A stretch of 64,000 nt of DNA from Vagococcus penaei (GCF_001998885.1 NZ_CP019609.1:1-64000), one strand, 5' to 3'; counted from the stretch's first letter, positions 46,467-55,975 are shown. Notes: a model not told the origin generated them from the sequence alone. A program made the numbers and translations.

Positions 46467-47408
46467 TTGATAGCTTCCTATCTCAATATTTTAGTAATTT
46501 TTGCGATTATTTGTTTAGGCTATATCTTAACATGGAAAAAATGGTTTGATAACCGTATTGCTGATGTCTTTTCAAAATTAGTCTTGAATATTACACTTCC
46601 ATTAAGTATGTTTTTAAATATGACTCAAAAATTTACTAAAGCGGAATTTTTAGATTTATTCAAGGGTATTTTATTACCTTTTGTGTCTATTTTAATTACA
46701 TTTATAATTAGTTTTATTTATGCTAAGGTAACTAAAGTTCCCATAACTAGAAAGGGAACGTTTCAGGTCATGTTTACAGCTGCCAATACTATTTTTATGG
46801 GATTACCTGTTAATATGGCAGTTTTTGGTGAAAAAGCTATACCGTATGCCTTACTGTACTATATTTGTAATACAAGTTTCTTCTTTACGATAGGTATCAT
46901 GCTAATTGCAAAAGATAATCCGGATGTAAAAAAAAGTCATACAACGTTTAATTTTAAAAAATTTCTTAAAAAATTGTTGTCACCAGCTTTATCTGGATTT
47001 ATCGTGGGAATTCTCTGGTTATTGACAGGAATTGATGTGCCAAAACCGATTATCGATTTTTCGAGTTATTTAGGAAGTATGACAACAGCTTTATCTTTAT
47101 TTGTAATTGGTATTATCATTTATCAAACTGGAGTTAAAAATATACGATTGACAAGGGATGTCGTAGGTGTTCTTATCGGACGGTATGTTATATCCCCTCT
47201 AGTTGTTTATCTGCTGTCTTTTATTATTCCTGTTCCTAGTTTAATGTTAAAAGTGTTTATTTTACAGTCCGCAATGCCTGTTCAAAATTCAATGCCAATT
47301 TTAGCCCGTGGTTATGGAGCAGATGAAAAATTTGCGACATCGAGTCTAACTTATTCAATATTTACCTATTTTATTTTTATTTTAATCTTACTTGGCATCT
47401 TTTTTTAG
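46467..47408 (+). CDS. AEC (auxin efflux carrier) family transporter
   Basis: A membrane transporter of about ten helices in two repeats. The 313-residue protein has the family motifs KLVLNITLPLSMFLNM, FTAANTIFMGLPVNMAVFGEKAIPYALLYYI and, in the second half, LQSAMPVQNSMPILARGYGAD. Bacterial members transport organic acids such as malate or malonate; the substrate here is unknown. The start is TTG at 46467 with GGAGGG 9 bases before, five bases after the alr stop, so the two genes are probably co-translated. Confidence 0.85.
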   Translation: MIASYLNILVIFAIICLGYILTWKKWFDNRIADVFSKLVLNITLPLSMFLNMTQKFTKAEFLDLFKGILLPFVSILITFIISFIYAKVTKVPITRKGTFQVMFTAANTIFMGLPVNMAVFGEKAIPYALLYYICNTSFFFTIGIMLIAKDNPDVKKSHTTFNFKKFLKKLLSPALSGFIVGILWLLTGIDVPKPIIDFSSYLGSMTTALSLFVIGIIIYQTGVKNIRLTRDVVGVLIGRYVISPLVVYLLSFIIPVPSLMLKVFILQSAMPVQNSMPILARGYGADEKFATSSLTYSIFTYFIFILILLGIFF

Positions 47409-47463
47409 GTGAGTATGATATAATGCCAAAGTGTAGAATTACAAGAAAGAAGGTGGACGCATA

Positions 47464-48810
47464 ATGAATCAATTTACAGACTATCAATTAGAATCGTTTA
47501 TATTAGATGCATTAGCAGAAAAAAACTTTACCACACCAACCGAAGTACAAAGAAAATTAATTCCAGTGATTTCAAAAGGGAAGAGCGTTGTTGGTCAATC
47601 ACAAACAGGATCAGGAAAGACGCATACATTTTTAATTCCTTTAATGAATAAGCTTGATTTAACCAAAAATGATGTACAGATCATTGTTACAACGCCTAGC
47701 CGAGAACTAGCTGAACAAATTTATCAAGCAGCGCTACAAATTGCCAATCATTCAGAAACAGAGTGCCGCGTAGCAAGTTATGTTGGTGGAACAGATAAAA
47801 AACGTCAGATTGAAAAATTAAAACATCAACAACCACACGTAGTTGTTGGGACGCCAGGACGTATCTTAGATTTAATTAATCATCAAGCGTTAAAAACATA
47901 TACAGCTAAAGCTTTTGTTGTCGATGAAGCTGACATGACATTAGATATGGGATTTTTAGAGGACGTTGACCAAATCGCAGCAACTTTACCGAACCATTTA
48001 CAAATGCTCGTTTTCTCAGCAACTATTCCAATTAAATTACAACCGTTCTTGAAAAAATATATGGAAAATCCTGTAGTTGAACATATTAAACCAAGTTCTG
48101 TTATCTCAGATGACATTGAAAATTGGCTGATTTCAACTAAAGGTCAAGATGTTAATCGTTTGGTTTATAACATTGTGACAGTTGGACATCCTTATTTAGC
48201 CATGATTTTTGCAAATACTAAACAGCGAGTGGACGAAATCGCTAATTATTTGAAAGAGCAAGGCTTAAAAGTGGCAACTATCCATGGTGATATTCCACCA
48301 CGTGAACGTAAACGAGTAATGAAGTCAGTCCAAAACCTAGACTATCAATATGTAGTTGCGACCGATTTAGCTGCACGTGGAATTGATATTGAAGGTGTTT
48401 CACACGTCATTAATGCTGAAATTCCGAATGATTTAGAATTCTTTATTCATCGTGTTGGACGGACTGGACGTAATGGATTAAAGGGAATTGCTATTAGTTT
48501 ATACGAGCCAGCAAATGAAGAGCAAATTGCTGAGTTAGAAAAAATGGGAATTACTTTCCAACCTAAAGTGTTAAAACAAGGTGAATTCGTCGAATCATAT
48601 GATCGAAACCGCCGAACAAAGCGTGAAAAAACGCAAAAACAATTAGATACTAAGATGGTTGGACTGGTTAAGAAGAAAAAGAAAAAAGTTAAGCCTGCTT
48701 ATAAGAAGAAGTTGAAATTTGCAATCGCTGAAAATGATAAACAGAAGCGAAAAGTTGAACGTAGACAGACTGAACGTTCAAAACGTAAGTCACGTAAGCA
48801 AGATTATTAA
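47464..48810 (+). CDS. DEAD-box ATP-dependent RNA helicase (CshB-like)
   Basis: Unwinds RNA duplexes in ribosome assembly or decay, often cold-induced. The 448-residue protein has the Q motif (FTTPTEVQRKLIP), Walker A AQSQTGSGKT, PSRELAEQ, GTPGR, VDEADMTLDMGF, SAT, and in domain 2 ATDLAARGIDIEGV and HRVGRTGRNG. A Lys/Arg-rich tail (about residues 375-448) would bind RNA. The size and tail resemble CshB. An extended -10 (TGATATAAT) lies at 47416-47424. Confidence 0.92.
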   Translation: MNQFTDYQLESFILDALAEKNFTTPTEVQRKLIPVISKGKSVVGQSQTGSGKTHTFLIPLMNKLDLTKNDVQIIVTTPSRELAEQIYQAALQIANHSETECRVASYVGGTDKKRQIEKLKHQQPHVVVGTPGRILDLINHQALKTYTAKAFVVDEADMTLDMGFLEDVDQIAATLPNHLQMLVFSATIPIKLQPFLKKYMENPVVEHIKPSSVISDDIENWLISTKGQDVNRLVYNIVTVGHPYLAMIFANTKQRVDEIANYLKEQGLKVATIHGDIPPRERKRVMKSVQNLDYQYVVATDLAARGIDIEGVSHVINAEIPNDLEFFIHRVGRTGRNGLKGIAISLYEPANEEQIAELEKMGITFQPKVLKQGEFVESYDRNRRTKREKTQKQLDTKMVGLVKKKKKKVKPAYKKKLKFAIAENDKQKRKVERRQTERSKRKSRKQDY

Positions 48811-48818
48811 GCAATATG

Positions 48819-48852
48819 AAACTGGCATTCTAACTAGAATGTCAGTTTTTTT
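48819..48852 (+). terminator. Terminator of the helicase gene
   Basis: AAACTGGCATTCTA pairs with TAGAATGTCAGTTT with one G-T pair and is followed by T. Confidence 0.88.
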
Positions 48853-48857
48853 AGGCA

Positions 48858-48900
48858 AAAAAATAAAGGCATATTCTCCATTTCAGGGGATATGCCTTTT
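48858..48900 (-). terminator. Terminator of the small minus-strand ORF
   Basis: On the minus strand AAAGGCATATCCCC pairs with GGAGAATATGCCTTT, followed by T-rich sequence (TATTTTTTT). It lies 30 bases downstream of the small ORF. Confidence 0.75.
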
Positions 48901-48929
48901 CAACAACAGCTGGATTCGTCCACGATAGA

Positions 48930-49088
48930 TTACTCCTTAATTAATTGTTTTAATTTTAATTTAGCTTCTTCAATAGAGTTACCTTGCGCAGAAAGTAATT
49001 CATTATTTGCATCATAAACAATGAAAATATTGCTATCTGTATCTAAAGTTACTCGATATTGAAATTGTTTGTTGTTACTATATACCAT
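48930..49088 (-). CDS. 52-aa protein resembling a HicB-type half-fold
   Basis: An uncalled small gene with a clear ribosome-binding site (AAAGGAG, 7 bases before the ATG at 49088) and its own terminator. It reads MVYSNNKQFQYRVTLD, then SNIFIVYDANNELLSAQGNS and IEEAKLKLKQLIKE. The arrangement of two beta strands, then G-(N/D)-(S/T)-xEEA and a helix is like the N-terminal half of HicB antitoxins and related small domains. No HicA-like toxin is next to it, so a toxin-antitoxin role is not supported. An orphan regulator or housekeeping small protein is as likely. Confidence 0.68.
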   Translation of the reverse strand: MVYSNNKQFQYRVTLDTDSNIFIVYDANNELLSAQGNSIEEAKLKLKQLIKE

Positions 49089-49306
49089 AGTCATTCTCCT
49101 TTCGTACTAAATACTACTATAAAGGCAAACGTTACGGTAACAAAATTCCATAACTAAATATACCACGTTATTAAAAGATACGCAAGTTTTTGTTCTCAGA
49201 AAATTTTCAGACAAATAAATTAAATAGTTCTTTAAAAAATCATAGTAATCCGATAGAATGAAAGGTGAGTTTCAGTTAAATTAGACAGGATGAGAGTGGA
49301 AAAATC

Positions 49307-49672
49307 ATGATTTACTATAGTGTTGGGTGGATAATGACCATCATTGGTATATTGTACGTAGTACTACCATCAAAAAAAAGACATTTTAAATATGGTTATC
49401 GTACAAGTCGTGCACGTTTAAGTGACGCAACGTATCGGTATGCTCAAAAGTATGCGGCAAAAGTGTTTTTAATAATTGGTTTGATAACCTTAGCTATTGG
49501 ATATATACTTAAGTTAAGTGGCTTAACTAACTTTTTTATTATTGAATTAGTCACAATTTTTATTCCTATAATGATAGCCTTTTATCAAATTGAAAAAAAA
49601 TTACAAACATTTAACGATCAGTTGGATGATAACGAAAAAGGAGAAGATGAAGATGAAACTTTTAATGATTGA
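49307..49672 (+). CDS. SdpI/YhfL-family membrane protein
   Basis: The 121-residue protein has three membrane helices and, after the first, the SdpI-type motif KYGYRTSRARLSDATYRYAQKYAAK. SdpI in Bacillus is an immunity protein that also controls a regulator; other members have no known job. The acidic C-terminus (DDNEKGEDEDE) overlaps the response regulator start by 20 bases, so the three genes SdpI-like, regulator and kinase form one unit. This suggests a membrane sensor or immunity partner of the two-component system. Confidence 0.75.
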   Translation: MIYYSVGWIMTIIGILYVVLPSKKRHFKYGYRTSRARLSDATYRYAQKYAAKVFLIIGLITLAIGYILKLSGLTNFFIIELVTIFIPIMIAFYQIEKKLQTFNDQLDDNEKGEDEDETFND

Positions 49673-50375
49673 AGATAATGAATCAGTATCAGAAATGATG
49701 CAAATGTTTTTTTTAAATGAATCATGGGATGTGACATTTAAACATGATGGGAAAGAAGGGCTAGATGCATTTTTAGAAACACCTAGCTCTTGGGACATTA
49801 TTACCCTCGATTTAAACTTACCAACAATGGACGGTATGGCTGTTTGTCGCGAAATTCGCAAAGTATCCTCAACTGTTCCTATTATTATGCTAACAGCTCG
49901 TGATTCGGAAAGTGATCAAGTGATTGGGTTAGAGATGGGTGCTGATGACTATGTAACCAAACCATTTAGTCCGCTAACCCTAATCGCACGTATTAAAGCT
50001 TTACATAGACGTGCTGGATTAGTTGATGGCAACGACGAACAACAATTAAATGATACTGGTGAATTTGATGTAGTAACTGAACACTTCAAAATGAATACGA
50101 AGACACGTGAAGTCTTTTTAGATGATCATCCGATTGATGGTTTGACACCGAAGGAATTCGATTTATTGTTAACATTGGCTAAAAAACCACGCCAAGTATT
50201 TTCTCGTGAGCAATTACTTGAGTTAGTATGGGATTATCAATATTTTGGTGATGAACGAACGGTTGATGCACATATTAAAAAACTACGCCAAAAAATTGAA
50301 AAAGTTGGGCCGCAAGTTATTCAAACTGTTTGGGGTGTCGGATATAAATTCGATGATTCTGGAGTTCAAATCTAA
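49653..50375 (+). CDS. OmpR-family response regulator
   Basis: The 240-residue regulator has a receiver domain with the acidic pocket (IEDNES), the phospho-acceptor Asp in IITLDLNLP, the Thr in MLTARD and Lys in YVTKPF. Its winged-helix DNA-binding domain (about residues 135-238) shows GLTPKEFDLLLTLAKKPRQVFSREQLLELVW and RTVDAHIKKLRQKI. The ATG at 49653 is 9 bases from AAAGGAGA; upstream in-frame starts at 49647 and 49590 fit less well. Its stop overlaps the kinase ATG by one base. Target genes unknown. Confidence 0.93.
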   Translation: MKLLMIEDNESVSEMMQMFFLNESWDVTFKHDGKEGLDAFLETPSSWDIITLDLNLPTMDGMAVCREIRKVSSTVPIIMLTARDSESDQVIGLEMGADDYVTKPFSPLTLIARIKALHRRAGLVDGNDEQQLNDTGEFDVVTEHFKMNTKTREVFLDDHPIDGLTPKEFDLLLTLAKKPRQVFSREQLLELVWDYQYFGDERTVDAHIKKLRQKIEKVGPQVIQTVWGVGYKFDDSGVQI

Positions 50376-51831
50376 TGAGGTACTTAATACAACAGATGAT
50401 TGCCTTTTTTGTCATTATCTTGCTTGTATTGATTGTTTTTGGTGTGTCGTTTACACAATTTACGCGAACGACCGTCAAAGAATCTGCTTATGAGCAACTA
50501 AAAGGCTATTCGGAAACGGTATTGTCAAATATTCAAACATTTGATTGGACTTTAGGTGAGTCATTAAGCACGACACAAACTATTTTGCGCCATCAAAATG
50601 TGGGCTTTTATGTGTTGGATGATGAAATGAAAGTGACTTATCCAGAAGAAAAAAAGAGCGAATTAGTAAAGATGTCATAAGTAAACAAGAATTAACTGAG
50701 TTAAAAGATGGTCAACCGTTAACTAAATTAATTAATGATAAAGATTTATCTGGTAAACATATGACAATGGCAGTATATATGCAGCCACTATTTTCGACTA
50801 ATTTTAAATTTGAGGGCATTCTTTTAGTTTATCAACCGGGTAGTAACATTGATAAGGGTGTTAGTTCCTTAACACAAAATTTATTTAAAGGTTTTATCTT
50901 ATCGACAATTATTGCAGTAATTATTAGTTATATTTTCGCAAAATTTCAAGTTAATCGGATTAATCGAATGCGTAATGCAACGAAAGAAATTGCTGCTGGT
51001 AATTTTGATGTCCATCTAAATGTACGTAATAAAGACGAATTAGATGATTTAGCAGAAGACTTTAACCGAATGGCAGTAGCTCTTGAAGAGTCACATCAAG
51101 AAATTGAGCGCCAAGAGGAGAGACGGCGCAACTTTATGGCTGATGTTGCACATGAGATGCGGACGCCACTGACTACAATTAATGGTTTGATCGAAGGGCT
51201 ATCTTATAATGCAATACCAGAAAATCAAAAAGAGAAGTGCCTGACATTAATGCAAAATGAAACCCGTCGTTTAATTCGGTTAGTAAATGAGAATTTAGAT
51301 TATGAAAAAATTTTAACAAACCAAATCAATATTGCCATTCAAAAAATTGATGCAACAGCTGTTTTAGAAACTATTATTGATCAATTATCTAGTAAAGCGA
51401 GTGACAAAGGTGATAAACTAATTTTGGAAACAAATATACCGATTGAATTATATGCTGACTATGACAGATTCGTTCAGATAATGGTTAATATTATTACGAA
51501 TGCGATTCAATTTACTGAGAATGGACAAATTAAGATTAAAGTCTTTCGAGGTTATTTAGAATCAACAGTTGAAATATCGGATAATGGTATGGGCATGAGT
51601 GAGGAACAGCAAAAAAATATTTGGGATCGTTATTATAAAGCGGATCCTTCACGAAAAAATACAAAGTATGGAGAATCGGGATTAGGTTTATCAATTGTCG
51701 ATCAATTAGTTCGTTTACATGATGGGCGTATTGAAGTTGATAGTGAATTAGGTGAGGGAACAACATTTAGTATTACATTTCCTGACCATTTAGATGATGT
51801 TGATACCGGAATGACCGATAAAACAATTTAA
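50375..51831 (+). pseudogene. Sensor histidine kinase interrupted by a frameshift
   Basis: The partner of the response regulator. Frame 1 (50375-50680) gives an N-terminal membrane helix and part of an extracellular sensor domain, then stops. Frame 2 carries on from about 50656, although the first ATG is only at 50761, with the rest of the sensor region, a second membrane helix, HAMP (NRINRMRNATKEIAAGNF), the phospho-accepting His in VAHEMRTPLTTI, and the ATPase motifs NIITNAIQF, DNGMGM and GLGLSIVDQLV. The two join if one A is added to the A7 run at 50649-50655 (reading YPEEKKERISKDV). As read, the kinase is split; the C-terminal part alone might still be made. Real mutation, slippage or an assembly error are all possible. 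Confidence 0.87.
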
Positions 51832-51840
51832 TAACTAATA

Positions 51841-51873
51841 AAAAAGACTGCCGTTTATTTGGCAGTCTTTTTT
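51841..51873 (+). terminator. Intrinsic terminator (two-component unit / LysR, convergent)
   Basis: AAAAAGACTGCC pairs with GGCAGTCTTTTT across an 8-base loop. It lies between convergent genes and has T on both strands in the right sense. Confidence 0.88.
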
Positions 51874-51885
51874 ATTAGTTTAGTA

Positions 51886-52764
51886 CTATTTATGGCTAGC
51901 ATATATTAGTTCATTAAGAAAAATTTTAGCTGGTTGTGTAATCGTTTGTTCATTATTTGAGACAATATAAAAATCTTGTTTCGCGTGAAAGCGATTAATA
52001 TTAATTGTCGATAAAGTACCTGATTTAATATCATCTGCTACAGATGAATGATACACAAAAGAAATACCATTATTGTTTTTTACAAAGGATTTTATTAAAT
52101 TAATATTACCTACAGTATATAGTTTTGGAATGTCGCTTATTTTCATATTTAATTCATTTAATTTTTGTTCTAGAGACTCAAGTGAACCTGCACCTTTTTC
52201 TCGTATATAGACAGTTGATGGGTAGATATCTTGAATATTAATAGTCTTATTTGCCAAAGGATGTTTTGGAGAACAAATTAGAATTATTGTGTCATGACAA
52301 AATTTTTCACGTCGTAATGAATAGTCATTAACTGGACCAGAAATTAAAGCGATATCAATTTGTCGTTTTTTCAATGAATGGATTAGTTGTTTAGTATTAT
52401 CAACATATAAAGAAATTTCAGTATTTGGGTAGTCTTTTTTATAGATTTCCAATGACTTGCATAGTAAATACTCTCCGATAGTCTTACTTGCACCGATATT
52501 TAAAACAGTTTTTTGGTTGAAATCAGTTTTTATTTTATCGATTTCAGCTATAATACGTTTGATTTTTTCATATAAGTACAAACCCTCATCAGTAATAATT
52601 AGTTTTCGATTTTTATAACTAACTAGTTGCACATTCAATTCTTTTTCAATATATTGAATATGTTTCGTTACAGCAGGTTGTGTAAAATTGATCAATTCAG
52701 CAGTTTTAGTATAACTTTTAGTTTCCACTAAATTAACAAATGTTTTATAACGATAATCCAACAA
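51886..52764 (-). CDS. LysR-family regulator of the sulfur locus
   Basis: The protein (about 292 residues) has an N-terminal helix-turn-helix (FVNLVETKSYTKTAELINFTQPAVTKHIQYIEKEL) and a periplasmic-binding-like effector domain with DIALISGPVND and the usual C-terminal region. The frame opens at an ATG at 52797, but that codon overlaps a TATAAT -10 element and lacks a ribosome-binding site. AAAGGGGG followed at 8 bases by TTG (52764) is a better start. It is divergent from the yeeE gene, the standard layout for a LysR activator and its target. The inducer is probably a sulfur metabolite such as O-acetylserine; this is inferred from context. Confidence 0.85.
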   Translation of the reverse strand: MLDYRYKTFVNLVETKSYTKTAELINFTQPAVTKHIQYIEKELNVQLVSYKNRKLIITDEGLYLYEKIKRIIAEIDKIKTDFNQKTVLNIGASKTIGEYLLCKSLEIYKKDYPNTEISLYVDNTKQLIHSLKKRQIDIALISGPVNDYSLRREKFCHDTIILICSPKHPLANKTINIQDIYPSTVYIREKGAGSLESLEQKLNELNMKISDIPKLYTVGNINLIKSFVKNNNGISFVYHSSVADDIKSGTLSTININRFHAKQDFYIVSNNEQTITQPAKIFLNELIYASHK

Positions 52765-52797
52765 ATTAATTGCCCCCTTTTCTTTATTATACAGCAT

Positions 52798-52931
52798 TTT
52801 TTTAAATAATATTAATAAAAATGATAACGTTTATAAAATTTAGTTATAGTTATATGCCAAATAGTTATTTCATTTTTAATTTAGTATACGTTATGATGAT
52901 TGTGTAATGATTAACAAAAGGAGGAACAAAA
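52798..52931. promoter_or_regulatory. Divergent control region with three TAGTTAT repeats
   Basis: An AT-rich intergenic stretch between the LysR gene and its probable target. TAGTTAT occurs at 52841-52847, 52847-52853 and 52862-52868, and may belong to the LysR binding site. No exact T-N11-A palindrome can be chosen with confidence. Confidence 0.4.
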
Positions 52932-54254
52932 ATGGAACAATCAAAAAGTGAATTAGAAAGTACTGTCAGTTATGTCCAACCAATTGTTGCAACTTTGATT
53001 GTGATTTTACTAACAATATTTGCCAGTTATCTATATGGACAAAAAGCAGTACTAGCACTTCAACTTTTATCTGGAGGATTACTTGGAGCAGTATTAACAA
53101 GATCTAGGTTTGGTTTTGCTGGCGGCATAAAACGAATTTATGTCAGAGGAGAAGGTAGTTTAACTAAAGCGTTATTACTGATGGCAATTATTACGATGTT
53201 TTTATTTTTAGGTATTCAGTGGTATGCGGCTCAAAATGGTGCTGTACCTGCTTTTATTGCTACTGAAGGACAAGATGTTATTCCAGGAACACAAAATGTT
53301 CATTTTGCAAATCTTGCAACGATTATCGGTGGGATGATGTTTGGAATGGGTATGATTTTAGCAGGAGGTTGTGCATCGGGAACACTAACAGACATGGGGG
53401 AAGGTGAAGGTCGAGCAATGTTCGTTTTTCTTTTCTTCATAATAGGATCGGCGCCAGGTGAATTAGCACGTTTTAATTTTGATACTACGACGTTAGGTAA
53501 GATTGGCTTGCGGAGTTATTTACCTGATAGACTTGGTTACTTTGGTGCGATAATGCTTTCACTCGTTATTATTGGCTTTATCTATTGGTTAGTTGTTAGT
53601 TATGAAAACAAACGTAAACGAGAAGGAACATATAGTCATCCAAAAGGTGATTGGGAAGAATTTGAGAAGCCTTTAAAAATTGATGACCAAACAGAAAAAC
53701 GGTTTCTTAGCTATGCGACTTATCATCGCTTTTTTGTTGAACGATTTACATTTACAACTGGAGCAATTTTAGTTGCTATCATCTGTACCTTTATTCTATT
53801 AACGACACATAAAGCGTGGGGTGTGACTTCAGCTTTTACTAAATTAGAAGTAGCTATTTTACAACCTCTTGGGATTGAGTTTAATTCTCCAGCATTTACT
53901 AAAATTGTGGAAGATGTTAACAAAGGTTTGTTGCTAGACGGCGGTACAATTCGTAACTTTGGGATTATTTTAGGCTCGGCAGTAGCATTCCTATTTGCCA
54001 ATCGTTTTAAATTTGCAATGGCATTAAACAAAAAAGATTTGCCGTACTTTATCATCGGTGGTTTAATGATGGGATTTGGGGCAAGATTTGCTAAGGGCTG
54101 TAATGCTGGTGCTATGTATTCAGCTATTTCAACATTTTCATTATCAGGTTGGGTGTTTACCTTTGCTATGGTAATGGGTGGCTTAATTAGTTTGAAACTA
54201 TTTGCAGGTAAAATGTCATTGATACCTGCTAGTAGAAAAAATAAAAAAATTTGA
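52932..54254 (+). CDS. YeeE/YedE-family sulfur compound transporter
   Basis: The 440-residue protein has about ten helices in two repeats, each with the family's conserved Cys motif: GMGMILAGGCASGTLTDMGEGEGRA in the first half and MGFGARFAKGCNAGAMYSAIS in the second. In the TsuA-type members these Cys residues pass thiosulfate across the membrane. The locus (persulfide reductase, rhodanese, sulfonate ABC transporter) supports uptake of thiosulfate or another reduced sulfur compound. Ribosome-binding site AAAGGAGG. First gene of the operon. Confidence 0.9.
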   Translation: MEQSKSELESTVSYVQPIVATLIVILLTIFASYLYGQKAVLALQLLSGGLLGAVLTRSRFGFAGGIKRIYVRGEGSLTKALLLMAIITMFLFLGIQWYAAQNGAVPAFIATEGQDVIPGTQNVHFANLATIIGGMMFGMGMILAGGCASGTLTDMGEGEGRAMFVFLFFIIGSAPGELARFNFDTTTLGKIGLRSYLPDRLGYFGAIMLSLVIIGFIYWLVVSYENKRKREGTYSHPKGDWEEFEKPLKIDDQTEKRFLSYATYHRFFVERFTFTTGAILVAIICTFILLTTHKAWGVTSAFTKLEVAILQPLGIEFNSPAFTKIVEDVNKGLLLDGGTIRNFGIILGSAVAFLFANRFKFAMALNKKDLPYFIIGGLMMGFGARFAKGCNAGAMYSAISTFSLSGWVFTFAMVMGGLISLKLFAGKMSLIPASRKNKKI

Positions 54255-54271
54255 TATCGGAGGAATAAAAA

Positions 54272-55975
54272 ATGAGTAAACGTGTGTTAATCGTTGGTGG
54301 AGTAGCTGGTGGTGCATCAACAGCTGCTAGAGTTCGTAGAATAGATGAGTTTGCTGAAATTGTAATGTTTGAGAGAGGACCGCATGTATCTTTTTCTAAT
54401 TGTGCATTGCCATTTCATTTGAGTGGGATTGTTGAAGAAGCAGATAATTTAGTACTAATGTCTCCTGAAGTGTTTCATAAGCAATATAATATTGATGCTC
54501 GTGTTAATCATGAGGTTATTCAAATCAATCCTAAACAACAAACAATACTCGTGAAAAATACGCTTACTGGTGAAGAATTCAGTGAACATTACGATGAACT
54601 CGTTTTGTCGCCGGGAGCAAATCCAATTTTACCAAATAGTATCAAGGGAATTGGATCTGACCATGTCTTTACGGTAAGAAACGTCTCAGATATTGATAAA
54701 ATAAAAAAATATTTAGACCATCATAATATTCAAGATGTTGTGGTTGTAGGTGCTGGCTTTATTGGCATTGAAGTGGCAGAAAATTTAAAATTAGATGGTA
54801 AAAATGTCACGATTATTGAAGCGGCTAGTCAAGTTATGCAACCATTTGATAATGATTTTGCACAAATTTTACATAAAGAAATTATTGATCAAGGCATTGA
54901 GCTCATTTTAGAAGATGCTGTCCAAGAAATCTATTCGAATAAAGTAATTTTAGCATCAGGTAGAGAAGTCCAAACAAAAGCAGTTATTATGGCGATTGGT
55001 GTTACACCAGAAACTCGCTTAGCTAAGGAAGCTGGTTTAGATATTGGTATTACGGGTGGTATTAAAGTTAACCAACATTATGTAACTTCGGAAGAACACA
55101 TTTACGCAGTTGGTGATGCTATTGAAGTGACTCATTTTATTACTAGAAAACCAACACGCTTAACATTAGCAGGTCCGGCTCAACGTCAAGCGCGTGCTGC
55201 TGCTGACCATATGTACGGGAAAGCACATCGTAACACAGGTGTTATCGGCTCATCAGTTATTCAATGTTTCGACTTGAATGCTGCTTCAACCGGTTTAACG
55301 GAACGTGATTGCAAACGTGAGGGAATCGCTTATCAAACAGCGTATGTTATTCCAAAAGATAAAGTTGGTTTAATGCCTAATGCGCGGCCATTGTTCTTTA
55401 AATTAATTTTTGCTGATCCATCAGGTGATATTTTGGGTGCACAAGCGATTGGTGAAGGAAATGTTGATAAACGTATTGATGTGATTGCGACAATGATTAT
55501 GAATCATGCTAATTTAGAAGATTTAAAAGAATTAGAATTATCCTATTCACCAATGTTTGGTACAGCAAAAGACGTTGTTAATATGGCAGCTCTTGTAGGA
55601 TTAAACGTATTGAATGGTGAATACAAACAAGTACCTGTAACAGAAATTCGCTCATTGGTTGAATCCGGAGCCTGTATTATTGATGCACGTGAACCAGGTG
55701 AATTTGCAGAAGGTCATATCAAAGGAGCAGTTAATATTCCGTTTAGTGAATTTAGAGAGCGCTTAGATGAAATACCAACTGATCAACCTGTTTATGTTCA
55801 TTGCTTGTCAAGTCAACGTAGTTATAATATGGTTAAAGCGTTAAATATGCGTGGCTTCTATAATGCTGTTAACTTGCAAGGATCATTCTTAGGCTTGTGT
55901 GTATATGAGTATTTTACTGATCAAATAACTGGTCGTGAACCAATCGTCACAGCGTATCGATTTGATTTATTATAA
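54272..55975 (+). CDS. CoA-disulfide/persulfide reductase fused to rhodanese domain
   Basis: The 567-residue FAD flavoprotein belongs to the CoADR-Rhd/Npsr group that reduces CoA or protein persulfides and polysulfide. Residues 1-445 have the FAD motif IVGGVAGGASTAARVRR, the single catalytic Cys in VSFSNCALPFH, the NAD(P)H motif VVVGAGFIGIEVAENLK and YAVGDAIEV. Residues 460-567 are a rhodanese domain with IIDAREPGEFAEGHIKGAVNIP and active-site Cys in VHCLSSQRSY. Its position 17 bases after the YeeE-type transporter suggests it handles the imported sulfane sulfur. Confidence 0.93.
   Translation: MSKRVLIVGGVAGGASTAARVRRIDEFAEIVMFERGPHVSFSNCALPFHLSGIVEEADNLVLMSPEVFHKQYNIDARVNHEVIQINPKQQTILVKNTLTGEEFSEHYDELVLSPGANPILPNSIKGIGSDHVFTVRNVSDIDKIKKYLDHHNIQDVVVVGAGFIGIEVAENLKLDGKNVTIIEAASQVMQPFDNDFAQILHKEIIDQGIELILEDAVQEIYSNKVILASGREVQTKAVIMAIGVTPETRLAKEAGLDIGITGGIKVNQHYVTSEEHIYAVGDAIEVTHFITRKPTRLTLAGPAQRQARAAADHMYGKAHRNTGVIGSSVIQCFDLNAASTGLTERDCKREGIAYQTAYVIPKDKVGLMPNARPLFFKLIFADPSGDILGAQAIGEGNVDKRIDVIATMIMNHANLEDLKELELSYSPMFGTAKDVVNMAALVGLNVLNGEYKQVPVTEIRSLVESGACIIDAREPGEFAEGHIKGAVNIPFSEFRERLDEIPTDQPVYVHCLSSQRSYNMVKALNMRGFYNAVNLQGSFLGLCVYEYFTDQITGREPIVTAYRFDLL

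Noticed and set aside
48930-49306. HicAB toxin-antitoxin pair
   Set aside because: Only a HicB-like small ORF is visible; no HicA-like toxin frame was found on either strand around it.
50245-50493. 82-codon plus-strand frame across the regulator/kinase junction
   Set aside because: It lies out of frame inside two well-supported genes and has no features of its own.
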